64,000 nucleotides of DNA from assembly GCA_029204225.1 (NCBI GenBank), contig MU832615.1:1-64000 (forward strand). The letters are read 5' to 3'. The stretch is from Diphasiastrum complanatum (lineage: Eukaryota > Streptophyta > Lycopodiopsida > Lycopodiales > Lycopodiaceae). The notes beneath the pieces were generated by a model that saw only the letters and a program-made list of their open reading frames with translations, did not search any database and was not told the DNA's origin. Positions 12,407 through 22,904 of the stretch are shown in pieces (the first letter of the stretch is position 1; the number at the start of each line of letters is the position of its first letter). The translations under genes were made by a program, and so were the position numbers.

Positions 12407-13356
12407 TTATTTTTTCAATGAAAGTTGCAACTTAGAATCATGCAACAATTTTCTTCTTTCGTATGGATCCAATAGCTCATAATTTTCATGCTTACTCAGA
12501 TCAACGTAAGTAGCATACACTGCAAAATGAGATGATCTGAACATGAAATTCACTGGTCCATATCCTAAAATTTTAACCGCAATAGTTTTCTTTACAAAAA
12601 TTATTTTATGCACCTTATTGAAATTATGTCCTCCAAAAAAATGAGACAGTGCCTTGATTGTCATAATCATAGTTTCACCATGTTGATGAAATTTTAAATG
12701 GGCAACACTTATTTCATTATTCTTGAAGGACTTCAGATAGTGCCCCAATGCATGATCTTTTGAAAATTCTCCAGTAGAAGATCTCTGCTCTCCTTGACGA
12801 ATTGTGAAATCATCAAGGAAAATTATTTCCTGAAATGATAAAAAACACAGTAAGCTCCAGTATATATAAACTGACATAACAAATCTACTAGTACTTGATA
12901 AGAGACAAAAACTTATGCATTCGACTTTGTCTTTCCTGAGGAAGCATAAGCTCAACATTTGTTTTTTCAATTTGATAACGGAAGCACATGGAATAGATAT
13001 TTATGAATGACAAAAAAATATCAAAAATATCAATACTCATAATTGGATTTTTTTGTGATCCTGACGGTTAAATCCTTGGACATTTATCTTTGAATGCATA
13101 TATACATGTTGGACTAGAATTTTAAAAATAGATTTTCCTCTGATGATGTTCTGAAATCCAAAATTCTAGCCTTCCAATAAGATCGAAATGATAGTTTTGA
13201 CCTGTTCCTTTTTTCAAATGCTCCTCTTGATGATGGATGCATCAAAATCCAAGAGTTTTTTGAATATTTTCTTGGCACCCATAATTCATTATCATCTGTC
13301 TTGTTGAATAGAAGCACATAGTTGATTGAGGAGCATGGCTTCCTTGATGGTGCCAT
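12407..13356 (-). pseudogene. Unfamiliar gene, second copy present at 31 kb
   Basis: The main minus-strand block, about 12832-12407, starts after a TTTCAG acceptor and encodes EIIFLDDFTIRQGEQ, HALGHYLKSFKNNEISVAH, KIIFVKKTIAVKILG, MFRSSHFAVYATYVDLSKH and a C-terminal lysine-rich end. The plus-strand segment at 31361-31715 encodes a clearly related protein in the same order (LIIDDFAAR, LGHYLRHFLKNDICIAHSK, KIIFVKRSYVLNILGF, CSHYSLHSTYIELSG, REFLHDN), also preceded by a splice acceptor. So this is a repeated gene family. A further minus frame at 13356-13114 may be an upstream exon. No known domain was recognised. It lies tail to tail with the gene at 10.1-12.2 kb. Confidence 0.5.
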
Positions 13357-14002
13357 TCATAATTTGCATGCAAAAATCTGAAACATTAAACTATGAATCT
13401 GAAAATTTACGTATACAAAAAGCCATGAATCTGAGAAAAAGTGTTGGCAAAAATTTGAAACACTGATTTATTTGGCGTCACAAATCAACTCTGGCTAACC
13501 CTGTTAACCATGGTTTGACAATGCATATACATTAATGGTACGTCGATTTTCTCATCTCAACCATCTGTCATATTCATTTTCAATATTTTTGGGTCTCTTT
13601 GGGCAGTGATGACCTGGAAGGGCAGGCCTCATCAACCAATAGCATTTCCACATGCTGCCCGATGAAACAGCAATATATTTAGAAACTTTTTATTTTATTT
13701 ACATTTGGAAAATTTTACGTTACGTAGAACCCCGAAGCTAAGGTTTTAATTGGTCCACATGACAACGAAAATAAGAAAAAAATAAAAGAGCATTTTTCTC
13801 AAAGGCCCTCGTCGGGCTCTAAGTTTCTCTAATGATAGTTCTTCACTATGGCAACTCATGCATGGCCCAAGTTACCGTTGACGGGACGTGTATCTTGTCG
13901 ACTCGCCTCGTGGCGAGGCCAACTGATCCTTATCCACTAATAGGACCCACAGTATAGTAACATAGTAGTTCTACTTTAATTCTAACTTGTGCTCCAACCT
14001 CC
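13357..14002. other. Stretch without recognisable genes
   Basis: No supported gene or repeat family was recognised. The segment ends at the TGTCGCAAAA edge of the family B LTR. Confidence 0.45.
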
Positions 14003-14705
14003 TGTCGCAAAACATGGGTGACTGGCAGCGGAAGTTGGAAGCTTTAAGCGTAGCATGTAGGATCAAAAATGCAATAGTTAGTAGCAAAAATATTCAAGAT
14101 GAATGATTCATACAAATTGCACAAATGAACAATACAATAGTGAGACAGAAAATTGCACTCTGATTAATATCAAAACAAACGAGTGCAATGCGTGAAGTGA
14201 TAATTTCAGCTTGATTGTTGAGCGTGATTACGCTGGCTACAGATAACTTTGATAATGATAAAATTTACACTTAGCTTGATTCAGCTTATAGTATATATTT
14301 ACAAGTGTCTTCTAAATATCTTACAAGCATTGAATGCTCTAGTTTTTGTAAGTACAAAGTAGGTAACCGCCCTTTGGATATTTTAGCTATCCAGCTATTT
14401 TTAGGGTTGATGATAAGTTGGCGACATCGGTCTGCCATTGTTGCAAAAAATCCAAAAAATCCGAAGGTGCCTTTAAATTATTTAAGGCGGGTCTATAATG
14501 GATTTTGGTCATTGCGTCGCCTTTTTTGCGAAGGTGCAAAAAATGCGAAGAAGGCAAAAAAGGCGAAAGTGCCTAGAAAATGGTTAAGGCACAAAAAATT
14601 CCCAAAGGTAAAAATGCAAAGGTCCGAAACATGTAGTCGTCCTTCGGTTTTCAGGATGTTCATTACTTGAACGATTTGTTTAGGCTGAGCATAAGAAATC
14701 TAACA
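14003..14705 (-). mobile_element. 3' LTR of copia family B (copy B1)
   Basis: A minus-strand LTR of about 703 bp begins TGTTAGATTTCTTATGC at 14705 and ends TTGCGACA at 14003. It is preceded on the minus strand by a polypurine tract AAGGGGGAG (about 14706-14714). Its left half matches the LTR piece at 18394-18725. The right half carries GCGAAGGTGC / GGCGAAAGTGCC words also found, in the other orientation, in the family B LTR at 22060-22904. Confidence 0.85.
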
Positions 14706-14928
14706 CTCCCCCTTAATGTGGATCCTGAAAAACCTTGATTTTTAGATTTAGCTTATTGGTAAATCTAAGATGTTGCTCCTTTGATGGAGCCTTTGTGAAG
14801 TAATATGCTGCCATGTAGTTTGTTCTGCAGAAAACCAATGCTACTTCCTTGCTATGCACTTTATCTCTAAGGTAATGATACTTGATTTTGATATGTTTGC
14901 TTCGAGAGTAAAATATCGGATTGAGAGC
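14706..14928 (-). pseudogene. C-terminal RNase H piece of copy B1
   Basis: The minus strand encodes the tail of a copia RNase H domain: SRSKHIKIKYHYL, then a stretch matching the family B copy at 21850-22050, and finally the polypurine tract before the LTR. The homology stops abruptly at about 14928, at a GAGCTC site, where plus-strand gag sequence of the same family begins. This is one edge of an apparent in-place inversion. Confidence 0.75.
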
Positions 14929-17650
14929 TCTATATTCGACAAATCAGAAGTTTAGATCCAAGAGATCTATAAAGTCAGGTTATACTAACAAGAAGAGTAA
15001 CATGCAGGCTGGACCAAATTCTGGTTCAGGATCGAATTCAACTTCTTCATCGTTTCAACCAATGCAAAAACTATTCTGCAGATACTGTAAGAGGACTGGC
15101 CATGAAATCAAGAACTGCCGAACTTTGAAGTACAACAACGAAAAGAAGAAGCAGTTCCAACAACAAGCACACAATGCAACAACCAGTCACTCAATCCAGC
15201 AATAAGAGGAAGATGAAGCTGCGTTCATGACCAAAGTCGGAGAACAACAGGATATCAATTCCTGGTATCTAGATTCTGGAGCAACCCAACACATGACTCA
15301 CCATTGCGACTGGTTCAAAGACTATAAGTCATTCACCCACTCTCGAGTTGTGCAACTTGGAGACAACTCATCACATTCAATCGAAGGTGAAGGAACATTC
15401 ATAGTTGAATTCAAAAGAGGTGAAGTCAAGTTGTTGTCCAACGTTCTCCACGTTCCAGATTTGACCAAGAATCTACTCTTAGTTAGCAGAATCACAGATT
15501 CAGGTCAGAGGGTAGAATTTGATACAGAAGGCTGCACAATTCTTCACAAATCCCGGAAGGTTCTAGCCTTTGGAAGGCTATTCTACTTTTATTATTTTTG
15601 AACTTTTGGTGATCTTGAAGTTTCTCTTTGAGAGCTTTCTTGATAGTATTGATGGTTCATGTGCCTACAATCACATGAGAGCTATGATCATGCTCTAGTT
15701 TCAAGCCTAATCTTGTGAATGATCAATAATAATGAATAATGGATTCTATCTTTACCCATTTTGGTGAAGTTTGGCAACATTTAGTTAGTTTCTTGAATTT
15801 TGACTAGTTTCTTGATTTCTTGCATAATGAATGGATTAGATGTTTGAATGCTAAGATTGGCACATGACAATTTTGGTATCAGAGCATTAGATCATTTCCC
15901 AAGTGGCTATCTTTACAAACTCAGCCACTGCTACTCTTCTAACAGTCAAGCTCTTCACACAACCACTTCTGAATCAACTGATATGCCGTGGCATTGCAGA
16001 CTTGGCCACCTCAATTTCAATAGTATCCAACAAATGTCTGTTCGGAGACTAGTACAAGATCTGTCTTCTGTCAGCAAGCCAACTTCTCCATGCAGAAGCT
16101 GTATTATCAGCAAGCATGCTAGAAGCCCTTTTATTTCAGACTCGGTTCATACTTCCAAAGGCTTGCTTGACCTTAAATCAATCCATCACCAAAGCCCTAA
16201 ATGGCAAGACACCTTATGAGGTGTGGACAAGATCGAAACTATCACTCAAAAATATTCGAGTGTTTGGATGCATCACTTTTGTGCATATAAGCTCTACAAT
16301 TTGGATACTGAAAAGGCATTCACCAGTAGAGACATCATTTTTGTGGAAGACTAGTTTATCGACCACAAGGAGAAAGTTGTTGACAAATATGACCCATGGA
16401 TCGAGCACCCAAATTCTGATCCAGGGATTCAACTGCAGGATACTGACACTGACTTAGATAATGAGTCAGAACCTCAACGAGTCAACCCACATCATAGGAT
16501 CGAAGTTCAACCCAAAAGGTCGAATAGGTCTAGACAGCCTCCATCCAAATTTATGGATGATCCGGCCTACTATTTGTGCAGGAACCAACCACCGTTTCTG
16601 AGGCTATGTCTACTCTTGATGCTGACCTCCTCAATGAAACCATCGAAGAGGAAATTTATATGATGCAGCCAGAGGGATACGAACTCAACGACAAGCAACA
16701 ACACCTTGTATGCAAAATCCACAAGGCTCTCTATGGGCTGAAACAGTCACCTAGAGCTTGGTTCTAAAAAATCAACACATTTCTGATCGAGAATGGTTTT
16801 ATTCCAAACTTGACATACTCGAATATTTACTTCAAGTCTATATCTGATTACTTCATCATCATCACTCTCTATGTAGATGATACGCTCCTATTTAGTAACA
16901 ATATGAATCTGATGAAGGATATGAAATGCATGCTAGCCCAGGAATACAAGATGACTGACATGGGTCCAAGCCCACTATTGTCTCGGAATCCAAATCCAAC
17001 GAGCTCGACCCAGCACACTGATTTTCATCAGTTAGCAACGATATCTCAACAACGTGTTGAAAAAGCATGGAATGGCCAACTGCAAACCAAGTCACTTTCC
17101 ACTCGACCCTAAACTAAAACTATTAAAGGAACAGTCTCCTGAAACTGAGGCAGAAAAGGATGAAATAAAGCGCTACCCGTTTCAATCCATCATCGGCTCA
17201 CTGATGTACACAATGATCTACACGTGACCAGAACTTGCATATTCGATTAATACACTCAACAAGTTCCTATCAAATCCAGGCTTAACTCATTGGAAAGCAC
17301 TAACAAAGGTCATGAAGTACATCTAAATAACAAAAACTCTCGGCATTTGCTACGGAGGCAGCCAAACTGCCAACATCCTTGAAGCCTACATAGATGCGGA
17401 TTGGACAGGAGATATCGATACCAAAAAATCGACTTATGGATTTGTATTTTTATACAACCAAGGCCCAATCTCATGGAACTGTCGGAAGTAGATCTCAGTT
17501 GCATTATCATCAACAGATATCGAATATATACCTCCCACAAATGCAACCAAAAAGGCGATCTGGCTAAGGCAACTGCTTGCAAACATCAACTTTGCACAAA
17601 CACTTCCTACAACAATCTATTGTGACAATCAAAGCACAATAGTGTTATTT
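14928..17650 (+). pseudogene. Inverted interior of copia copy B1 (gag end to RNase H)
   Basis: The plus strand reads in order: gag end with zinc knuckle CRYCKRTGHEIKNC (about 15070-15115); protease WYLDSGATQHMT (about 15260); an insertion (15582-15904); GAG-pre-integrase CRLGHLNFNSIQQM (about 15990); integrase C-terminal part NGKTPYEVW after loss of the catalytic core (about 16200); linker; RT from EEIYMMQPEGYELND through LYVDDTLLF (about 16870); RNase H to CDNQSTIVL (about 17640). The early RT is deleted (about 16640). Stops and shifts are frequent. It sits between minus-strand gag (17651-18250) and minus-strand RNase H end (14706-14928) of the same family, and the two junctions are complementary. 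Confidence 0.85.
15582..15904 (+). mobile_element. 323-bp insertion with a primer-binding site
   Basis: The family B pol frame is interrupted between GGCTAT at 15576-15581 and GGCTAT at 15905-15910, a likely 6-bp target duplication. Near the right end the insert carries TGGTATCAGAGC (15873-15884), the standard plant LTR-element primer-binding site, preceded by AT-rich non-coding sequence. It may be a small non-autonomous LTR derivative or an LTR-plus-leader fragment. No TG/CA ends are obvious. Confidence 0.5.
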
Positions 17651-18250
17651 GAGGATCCGATCCTGAGCCTGAGGAGGATGCAGATCTTCAGATCTCCTCT
17701 TGTAGGAGCAATGATATTACTTTTGATAGAGTGAGCTGCTCCTGGGTAGAGATTGCTGTTATCCAATTTTTGTAGGCTTCAGGTAGACTCGTTAATAGAT
17801 TCATGAGAGCATCAGAATCTTCTATGACTGAGCCAGTTGCAGTCATAGGTTCCATAAGGTTTTTGAAAATGTTGAGGTGACTCGAAACACTCTCTACGTC
17901 AGACATTCTCAGGGTGAAGAATTTCTTTCTCAAGTGTAGCTTAGAAGTCACATCCCTGATATCGTAGAGGGTTGCTAGGATGTCCCATGCATCCTTAGCA
18001 GTCTAAACAGCACGTATGTGGCTGATATGAGTATCCATGATGTTGAGGGTGAAATCATTGCAAGTGCTTTGCCATCTCTCAGTCTCCACTTGGTGATGAT
18101 GGTTGCATCACCTTCTGGTTTGAGCTATGTGCCATCAACTATGTCCCACAGTGCTTTGGCTAGTAGTATAACCTTCATCTTGAATTTCCAGAGATGGTAG
18201 TTATCTCCATCGAGTTTGTCAATGAGAGATGAACTAGATGATGGATCCAT
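17651..18250 (-). pseudogene. N-terminal gag of copia copy B1
   Basis: The minus strand begins at 18250 with MDPSSSSSLIDKLDG and DNYHLWKFKMKVILLAKALW, a copia gag (UBN2-type) start, and continues to 17688 with KLHLRKKFFTLRMSD, LPEAYKNWITAIST and SLLLQEEI. It is broken by stops around 17951-18130. The homologous family A gag at 32641-33203 has the same order (WKFKMKTLLITNELWDVL, KLHIQRKFFTLKVS, LLLQED). The sequence ends at 17651 against plus-strand RNase H, the second edge of the apparent inversion. Confidence 0.8.
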
Positions 18251-18380
18251 TCTGGTTGAACGAGGTCGTTGGTAGAAACAACGAATGTCAGAATACTGTT
18301 GGCTACACGTTTGCTAGAAAGACGTCTTGATAGAAACAAGACTGATAATCCGCAGTAGAAATGCAGATTACTGAAATGCT

Positions 18381-18393
18381 TGTCCTGATACCA
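18381..18393 (-). other. Primer-binding site of copy B1
   Basis: The minus strand reads TGGTATCAGGACA immediately after the LTR end TTGCGACA, with no gap. It is the methionine-tRNA type site with changes after the tenth base. It confirms that 18394 onwards is the 5' LTR of a minus-strand element. Confidence 0.75.
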
Positions 18394-18725
18394 TGTCGCA
18401 AAACGTCGGTGACCGGCAGCGGAAGCTGGAAGCTTTGAGCGTAGGCGTGTAGGATCGGAAACTCAACAGTTAGCAGCAGAAATATTCAAGACGAATGATT
18501 CATACAAATTGCGCAAATGAACAATATAGTAGTGAGACAAAAATTTGCACTCTGATTAATATCAAAACAAACGAGTACAATGCTTGAAGTGATAACTTCA
18601 GCTTGATTGTTGAATGTGATTACGCTGGCTACATATAATTCTGATAATGATAAAACTTACACATAGCTTGATTTAGTTTATAATATATATTCACAAGTGT
18701 CTTCTAAATATATTACAAGCATTGA
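18394..18725 (-). mobile_element. Truncated 5' LTR of copy B1
   Basis: About 330 bp closely match 14003-14335 of the other family B LTR, starting TGTCGCAAAA on the plus strand. Similarity fades after ACAAGCATTGA (about 18725), so the U3 part is missing or replaced. Confidence 0.8.
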
Positions 18726-20260
18726 CGCCAATTTTTGTATGTACTAAAACTATGTCTCTGAAAATGGAGATATGGTGAAGGACCCCTCTTGAAGCTTTTG
18801 GTAGACACTCCACCAGGAGTATGCTAGTGGAAGATGCAGGTAAGACATTGAAAATAGCTCGCTGGCAGGTCACCTTTCATGCAGATTTTGCGATAGATCA
18901 GAACAGGAGATCGCCAACAGTGGATAAGTGGTATTGTTGATAAATGTAGAAGGTCAGCGGTCCATCTGTCTTCTGGAGTTGAAGGTGTGCTAGATCTGGG
19001 TAAGCAAGATTAGTCTCATTCTTGCTTGACATGCGTTGGATTTCATACTGGAATCAGCTTTCTCCGATGTACAGAGTGGCCATGGAGGTGTAGCGATGGA
19101 AATCCACGTTGAAACTGAGATTGGCTTCCAGATGTAGTGCTGCAGCGATGGGCGACCTCTTTAGTGTATTGACAAGTCCTTTAGGTACTGAAGAGAGGTG
19201 GAGAAATAGCATTGTAAGTCCAGAAATCAGTAAGAGTATGCTAGAAATTTGCACAGGAGGTGTAAAAGGGCTAACTCAGGTATCCTGCTAGAAACGACCC
19301 TCTCTTTTGTAGGAAATCGCTGATTGAAACAAGGCTGGAAGAGCCATGAGAGCAATGGAGGGTAGGAGGGACATTTGGAAATGCACTGGAGGCTGTTTGA
19401 CAACCAGCGTGTAGCCAGCTATGGTTGCAATCAAATCTCTCTATTTTATACGATGTTCCTCTGCTCAAATATGCACTTCACTGTGGCTCAGCAATGGTCC
19501 TTATGACATCAGATGCTTCCAATATACGGGAGCCTTGACCTTGCTTCCTTGTTCTAGAATGTCTCCTCCCGTCATGATGACAGCAATATAACTTCTTACA
19601 GCATTGGCAATCATTCATAAACTAGTTTCACAAAGGACCAGTTCAAACAGCAGTGGAATCCTTCTCTGCTCACAACACTGATTCCTACAAAGGAATACAT
19701 AACAACTTTCTCAAATTGATAAATTTTTCCACACACCCTTACTTCACCAAAACACCTAAAACCAGCAGTGGAAACTCAGCTCTCAACGCTTCTAGAAATT
19801 GTTTTCATCAAACCTTCTTAACACAAGAACACTCTCTTTCTCAAACATCACACATCTCTTATTCATGTCTGAGAGGTTTTCTACACTTGCACAGAAGACA
19901 TAATTCTCCTTACACACGCTAATGGCCGTTTCATTCTCAAACACACTCAAAGACACTCTCTCTATACGAAAAGCACACCAAAACACTCTCTATACAAAAC
20001 ATACAAAATCACTCTCTGTAAAAAAGCACACAACCATTCTCTCTTGTGGATACTCTCTTTTCCTCACAATCACACATTCAAAACAAAAATATATCTCTAT
20101 CACTCTTATGGGAACTAATTCCTCATAAGAACTATCTCACCAAAACGTAATCACTCTTTTTCTTTGAAACTCTCTTCCCAAAAACCTTCATAAAAAAAAC
20201 TCGCTTTCACATCACCCTTCACGCACTTCTTATAAGATTTTCTTCTTTTCGTCCTACTTC
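18726..20260. other. 1.5 kb without recognisable genes
   Basis: Only short frames occur on both strands and none is convincing. 19650-20230 is rich in ACACTCTCT-like words on the plus strand and could be part of an unrelated LTR. The stretch separates the truncated LTR of copy B1 from the next family B copy. Confidence 0.4.
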
Positions 20261-22059
20261 ACTTGAAGTTTCTTTTCGACTCTGGGATTGAGCAACCAGT
20301 CAATTTCGATCCAGAGACTCCACTGCAGAATCTCGACGCTGACTCAGACAATGAGTCAGAACCTCAACGAGTCAACCCACATCAGAGGACCGAAGTTCAA
20401 TCCAGAAGGTCGAACAGGTCCAGACAGCCTCCATCCATATTTCTGGATGATCTGGCCTGCTACTTTGTGAATCAATCATAGCTTTTGAGGCGATGTCTAC
20501 TCCTCATGCTGACTAGTGAAAATCAGCTATGGACACCGAATTCAATTTTCCATTGGAGAATCAAACATGGACACTCATTGAGATACCAAAGGACCAAAAC
20601 CCAATTCCATGCAAATGGATATTCAAGATGAAGTACGACACTGAAGGAAGGCTAAATTGGTACAAGTCCAAGCTAGTCACCAAAGGCTTTTCCCAGATTT
20701 CAGATCTAGATTATTCAAAAACCTTCAATCCAGTCGTCAAACATGCTTCAATCTGCCTAGTCCTCTCCTTTGCAACTACAATAGATCTCGAAGTCCATCA
20801 GATGGATATCCGGACCGCTTTCCTCAATGGAACTATCAAAGAGGAAATCTATGTGACACAGCCAGAGGGATATGAACTCAATGACAAGCAACAACACCTT
20901 GTATGCAGAATTCACAAGGCACTCTACGGGCTGAAACAGTCACCCAGAGTCTAGTTCCAGAAGATCAATGTATTTCTGATGGAGAATGGTTTTATTCCAA
21001 ACTCAACAGGCTCGAATGTTTACTTCAAATCTATATCAGAATACTTCATCATCATCACTCTCTACATAGATGATACACTCTTATTCAATAATAATCTGAA
21101 TCCAATGAAAAATACAAAATGCATGCTGGCCCAGGAATACAAGATGACTGACATGGGTCCAGCCCACTATTGTCTCGAAAACCAAATTCAACAAGATCGA
21201 CCCAGCAGACTGATCTTTATCAGTAGCAACGATATCTCAACAACGTGTTGGAAAAGTATGGAATGGCCAACTCCAAACCCAATCTCTTTCCACTCGACCT
21301 TGGACTAAAACTATCAAAGGAACAGTCTCCTCAAACTGAGACAAAAATGGAGGAAATAAAGCGCTACCCATTTCAATCCATCATCAGCTCACTGATGTAC
21401 GCAATGATCTACACGTGACCAGACCTTGCATATTCAATCAGTACACTCAGCCAATTCTTGTTAAATCCGGGCATAGTTCATTGGAAAGCGCTAACAAAGG
21501 TCATGAAGTACATCCAAGCAATGAAAACTCTCATCATCTGATGGAGGCAACCAAACTGCCAACATCCTTGAACCCTACACAAATGCGGATTGGGCAGCAT
21601 ATGTCGACACCAGAAAATCAACTTTTGGATTTGTATTTTTATACAACCAAGGCCCACTCTCATGGAACAGCCAGAAGCAGACCTTAGTTGCATTATCATC
21701 AACGGAATCCGAATACATAGCTGCCACAAATGCAACCAAAGAGGCAATCTGGCTAAGGCAACTTCTTGCAGACCTGAACCTTGCACAAACGCTTTCTACA
21801 ACAATCTATTGTGACAATCAAAACACAATAGCACTTTCTCTCAATCTGAGATTTCACTCTCGAAGCAAACATATAGAAATTAGGTATCATTACCTTAGAC
21901 AAAAAGTGCACAACAAGGAAGGAGAATTAATTTTTTGCAGATTAAACTACATGGCAATAGATTACTTGACAAAGGCTCTATCAAATGAGCAACATCTCAA
22001 ATTTAGCGATATGTTAAATCTGAAGATCAAAGTTTTTCAAGATCCTTATTAAGAGGGAG
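20261..22059 (+). pseudogene. Copia family B pol remnant (copy B2)
   Basis: The plus strand starts in the integrase-RT linker (PVNFDPETPLQNLDADSD, RSNRSRQPPSIFLDD), passes through RT from 20529 (NFPLENQTWTLIEIPKD, KWIFKMKYDTEG, DIRTAFLNG, LYGLKQSPRV, LYIDDTLLF near 21060) and RNase H from about 21420 to 22050 (SRSKHIEIRYHYLR). The catalytic YVDD reads YIDD. Stops at 20479, 20952 and 21417 and several shifts inactivate it. Gag, protease and the integrase core are absent. A polypurine tract AAGAGGGAG (22051-22059) precedes the 3' LTR. Confidence 0.85.
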
Positions 22060-22904
22060 TGTTAGATTTCTTACGCTCAATCTTAAAAATTGATGAGCAT
22101 CTTGAAAAGGTTGACAACATGATTTCGGACCTTCACATTTTTCCTTTAAGTTTTTTCTCATTTATGCCTTAAACGATTTAAGGCACCTTTGCTTTTTTAC
22201 CTTCCTCGCTCTTTTTCCGTGCGATCACAAAAAAAATGACACACTGGCCAGAATGACTTAAAAACCATTTCTGGACCACCTTCGCCTTTTTCACCTCTTT
22301 GTGAAAAATGCGACACGAAACCCAGAATGCCTTAAAACCATTTTTGGTCACCTTCGTCTTTTTCGCCTCTTTGCGAAAAATACGACACTAAACTCAAAAT
22401 GCCTTAAAACCCTTTTTGGGCACCTTTGTCTTTTTGCTGCCTTAAACTAGGGCACCTTCGACTTTTTCGTTTTTTTTCTACATTGGCAAACTGACGTTGC
22501 CAAATGCATCAGCAATCCTAAAAATAGCTGGACAAGCAAATATCCAAAAGGTGGTGAAGCGGTTACCAACTTTTTGTACATATGCAAAGACTTGCGTAAA
22601 TAGCCTTAAAGGCTTGGAAGATATTTCCTCTCTTGTAAATCTCTATATTAGTTGAATCAAGCTATGTAAGTGTTAAGAAGAACAATTGGATTTCTCTTTC
22701 AATCAGAGTTATCTATAGCCAGTGTTATCACGCTCAACAAGTTGAAGTTATTACTTCAAGCCATTGTATTCACTATTGATATTTATCAGAGTGCAATTTT
22801 TGTCTCACTACTCCGTTGTTCTTTTGTGTAAACTGTATAAATTTTTCTACTTGAATATTTCTGCTGCTATCTGTTGCGTTTCCATTCCTACAAGCCTATG
22901 CTCT
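22060..22904 (+). mobile_element. 3' LTR of copy B2, truncated
   Basis: It begins TGTTAGATTTCTTACGC directly after the polypurine tract and is collinear with the reverse complement of 14003-14705. The end is lost at about 22904, where an unrelated minus-strand copia integrase begins, so the TTGCGACA terminus is missing. An internal tandem repeat lies at 22184-22490. Confidence 0.8.
22184..22490 (+). repeat. Tandem repeats inside the family B LTR
   Basis: Units beginning CACCTT(C/T)G occur at 22184, 22276, 22349, 22421 and 22453. The 22276 and 22349 units are about 73 bp and share GCGAAAAA / TGTGAAAAATGCGACAC and AATGCCTTAAAACC. They lie upstream of the presumed transcription start in the LTR, the usual place for retrotransposon enhancers. 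Confidence 0.7.
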
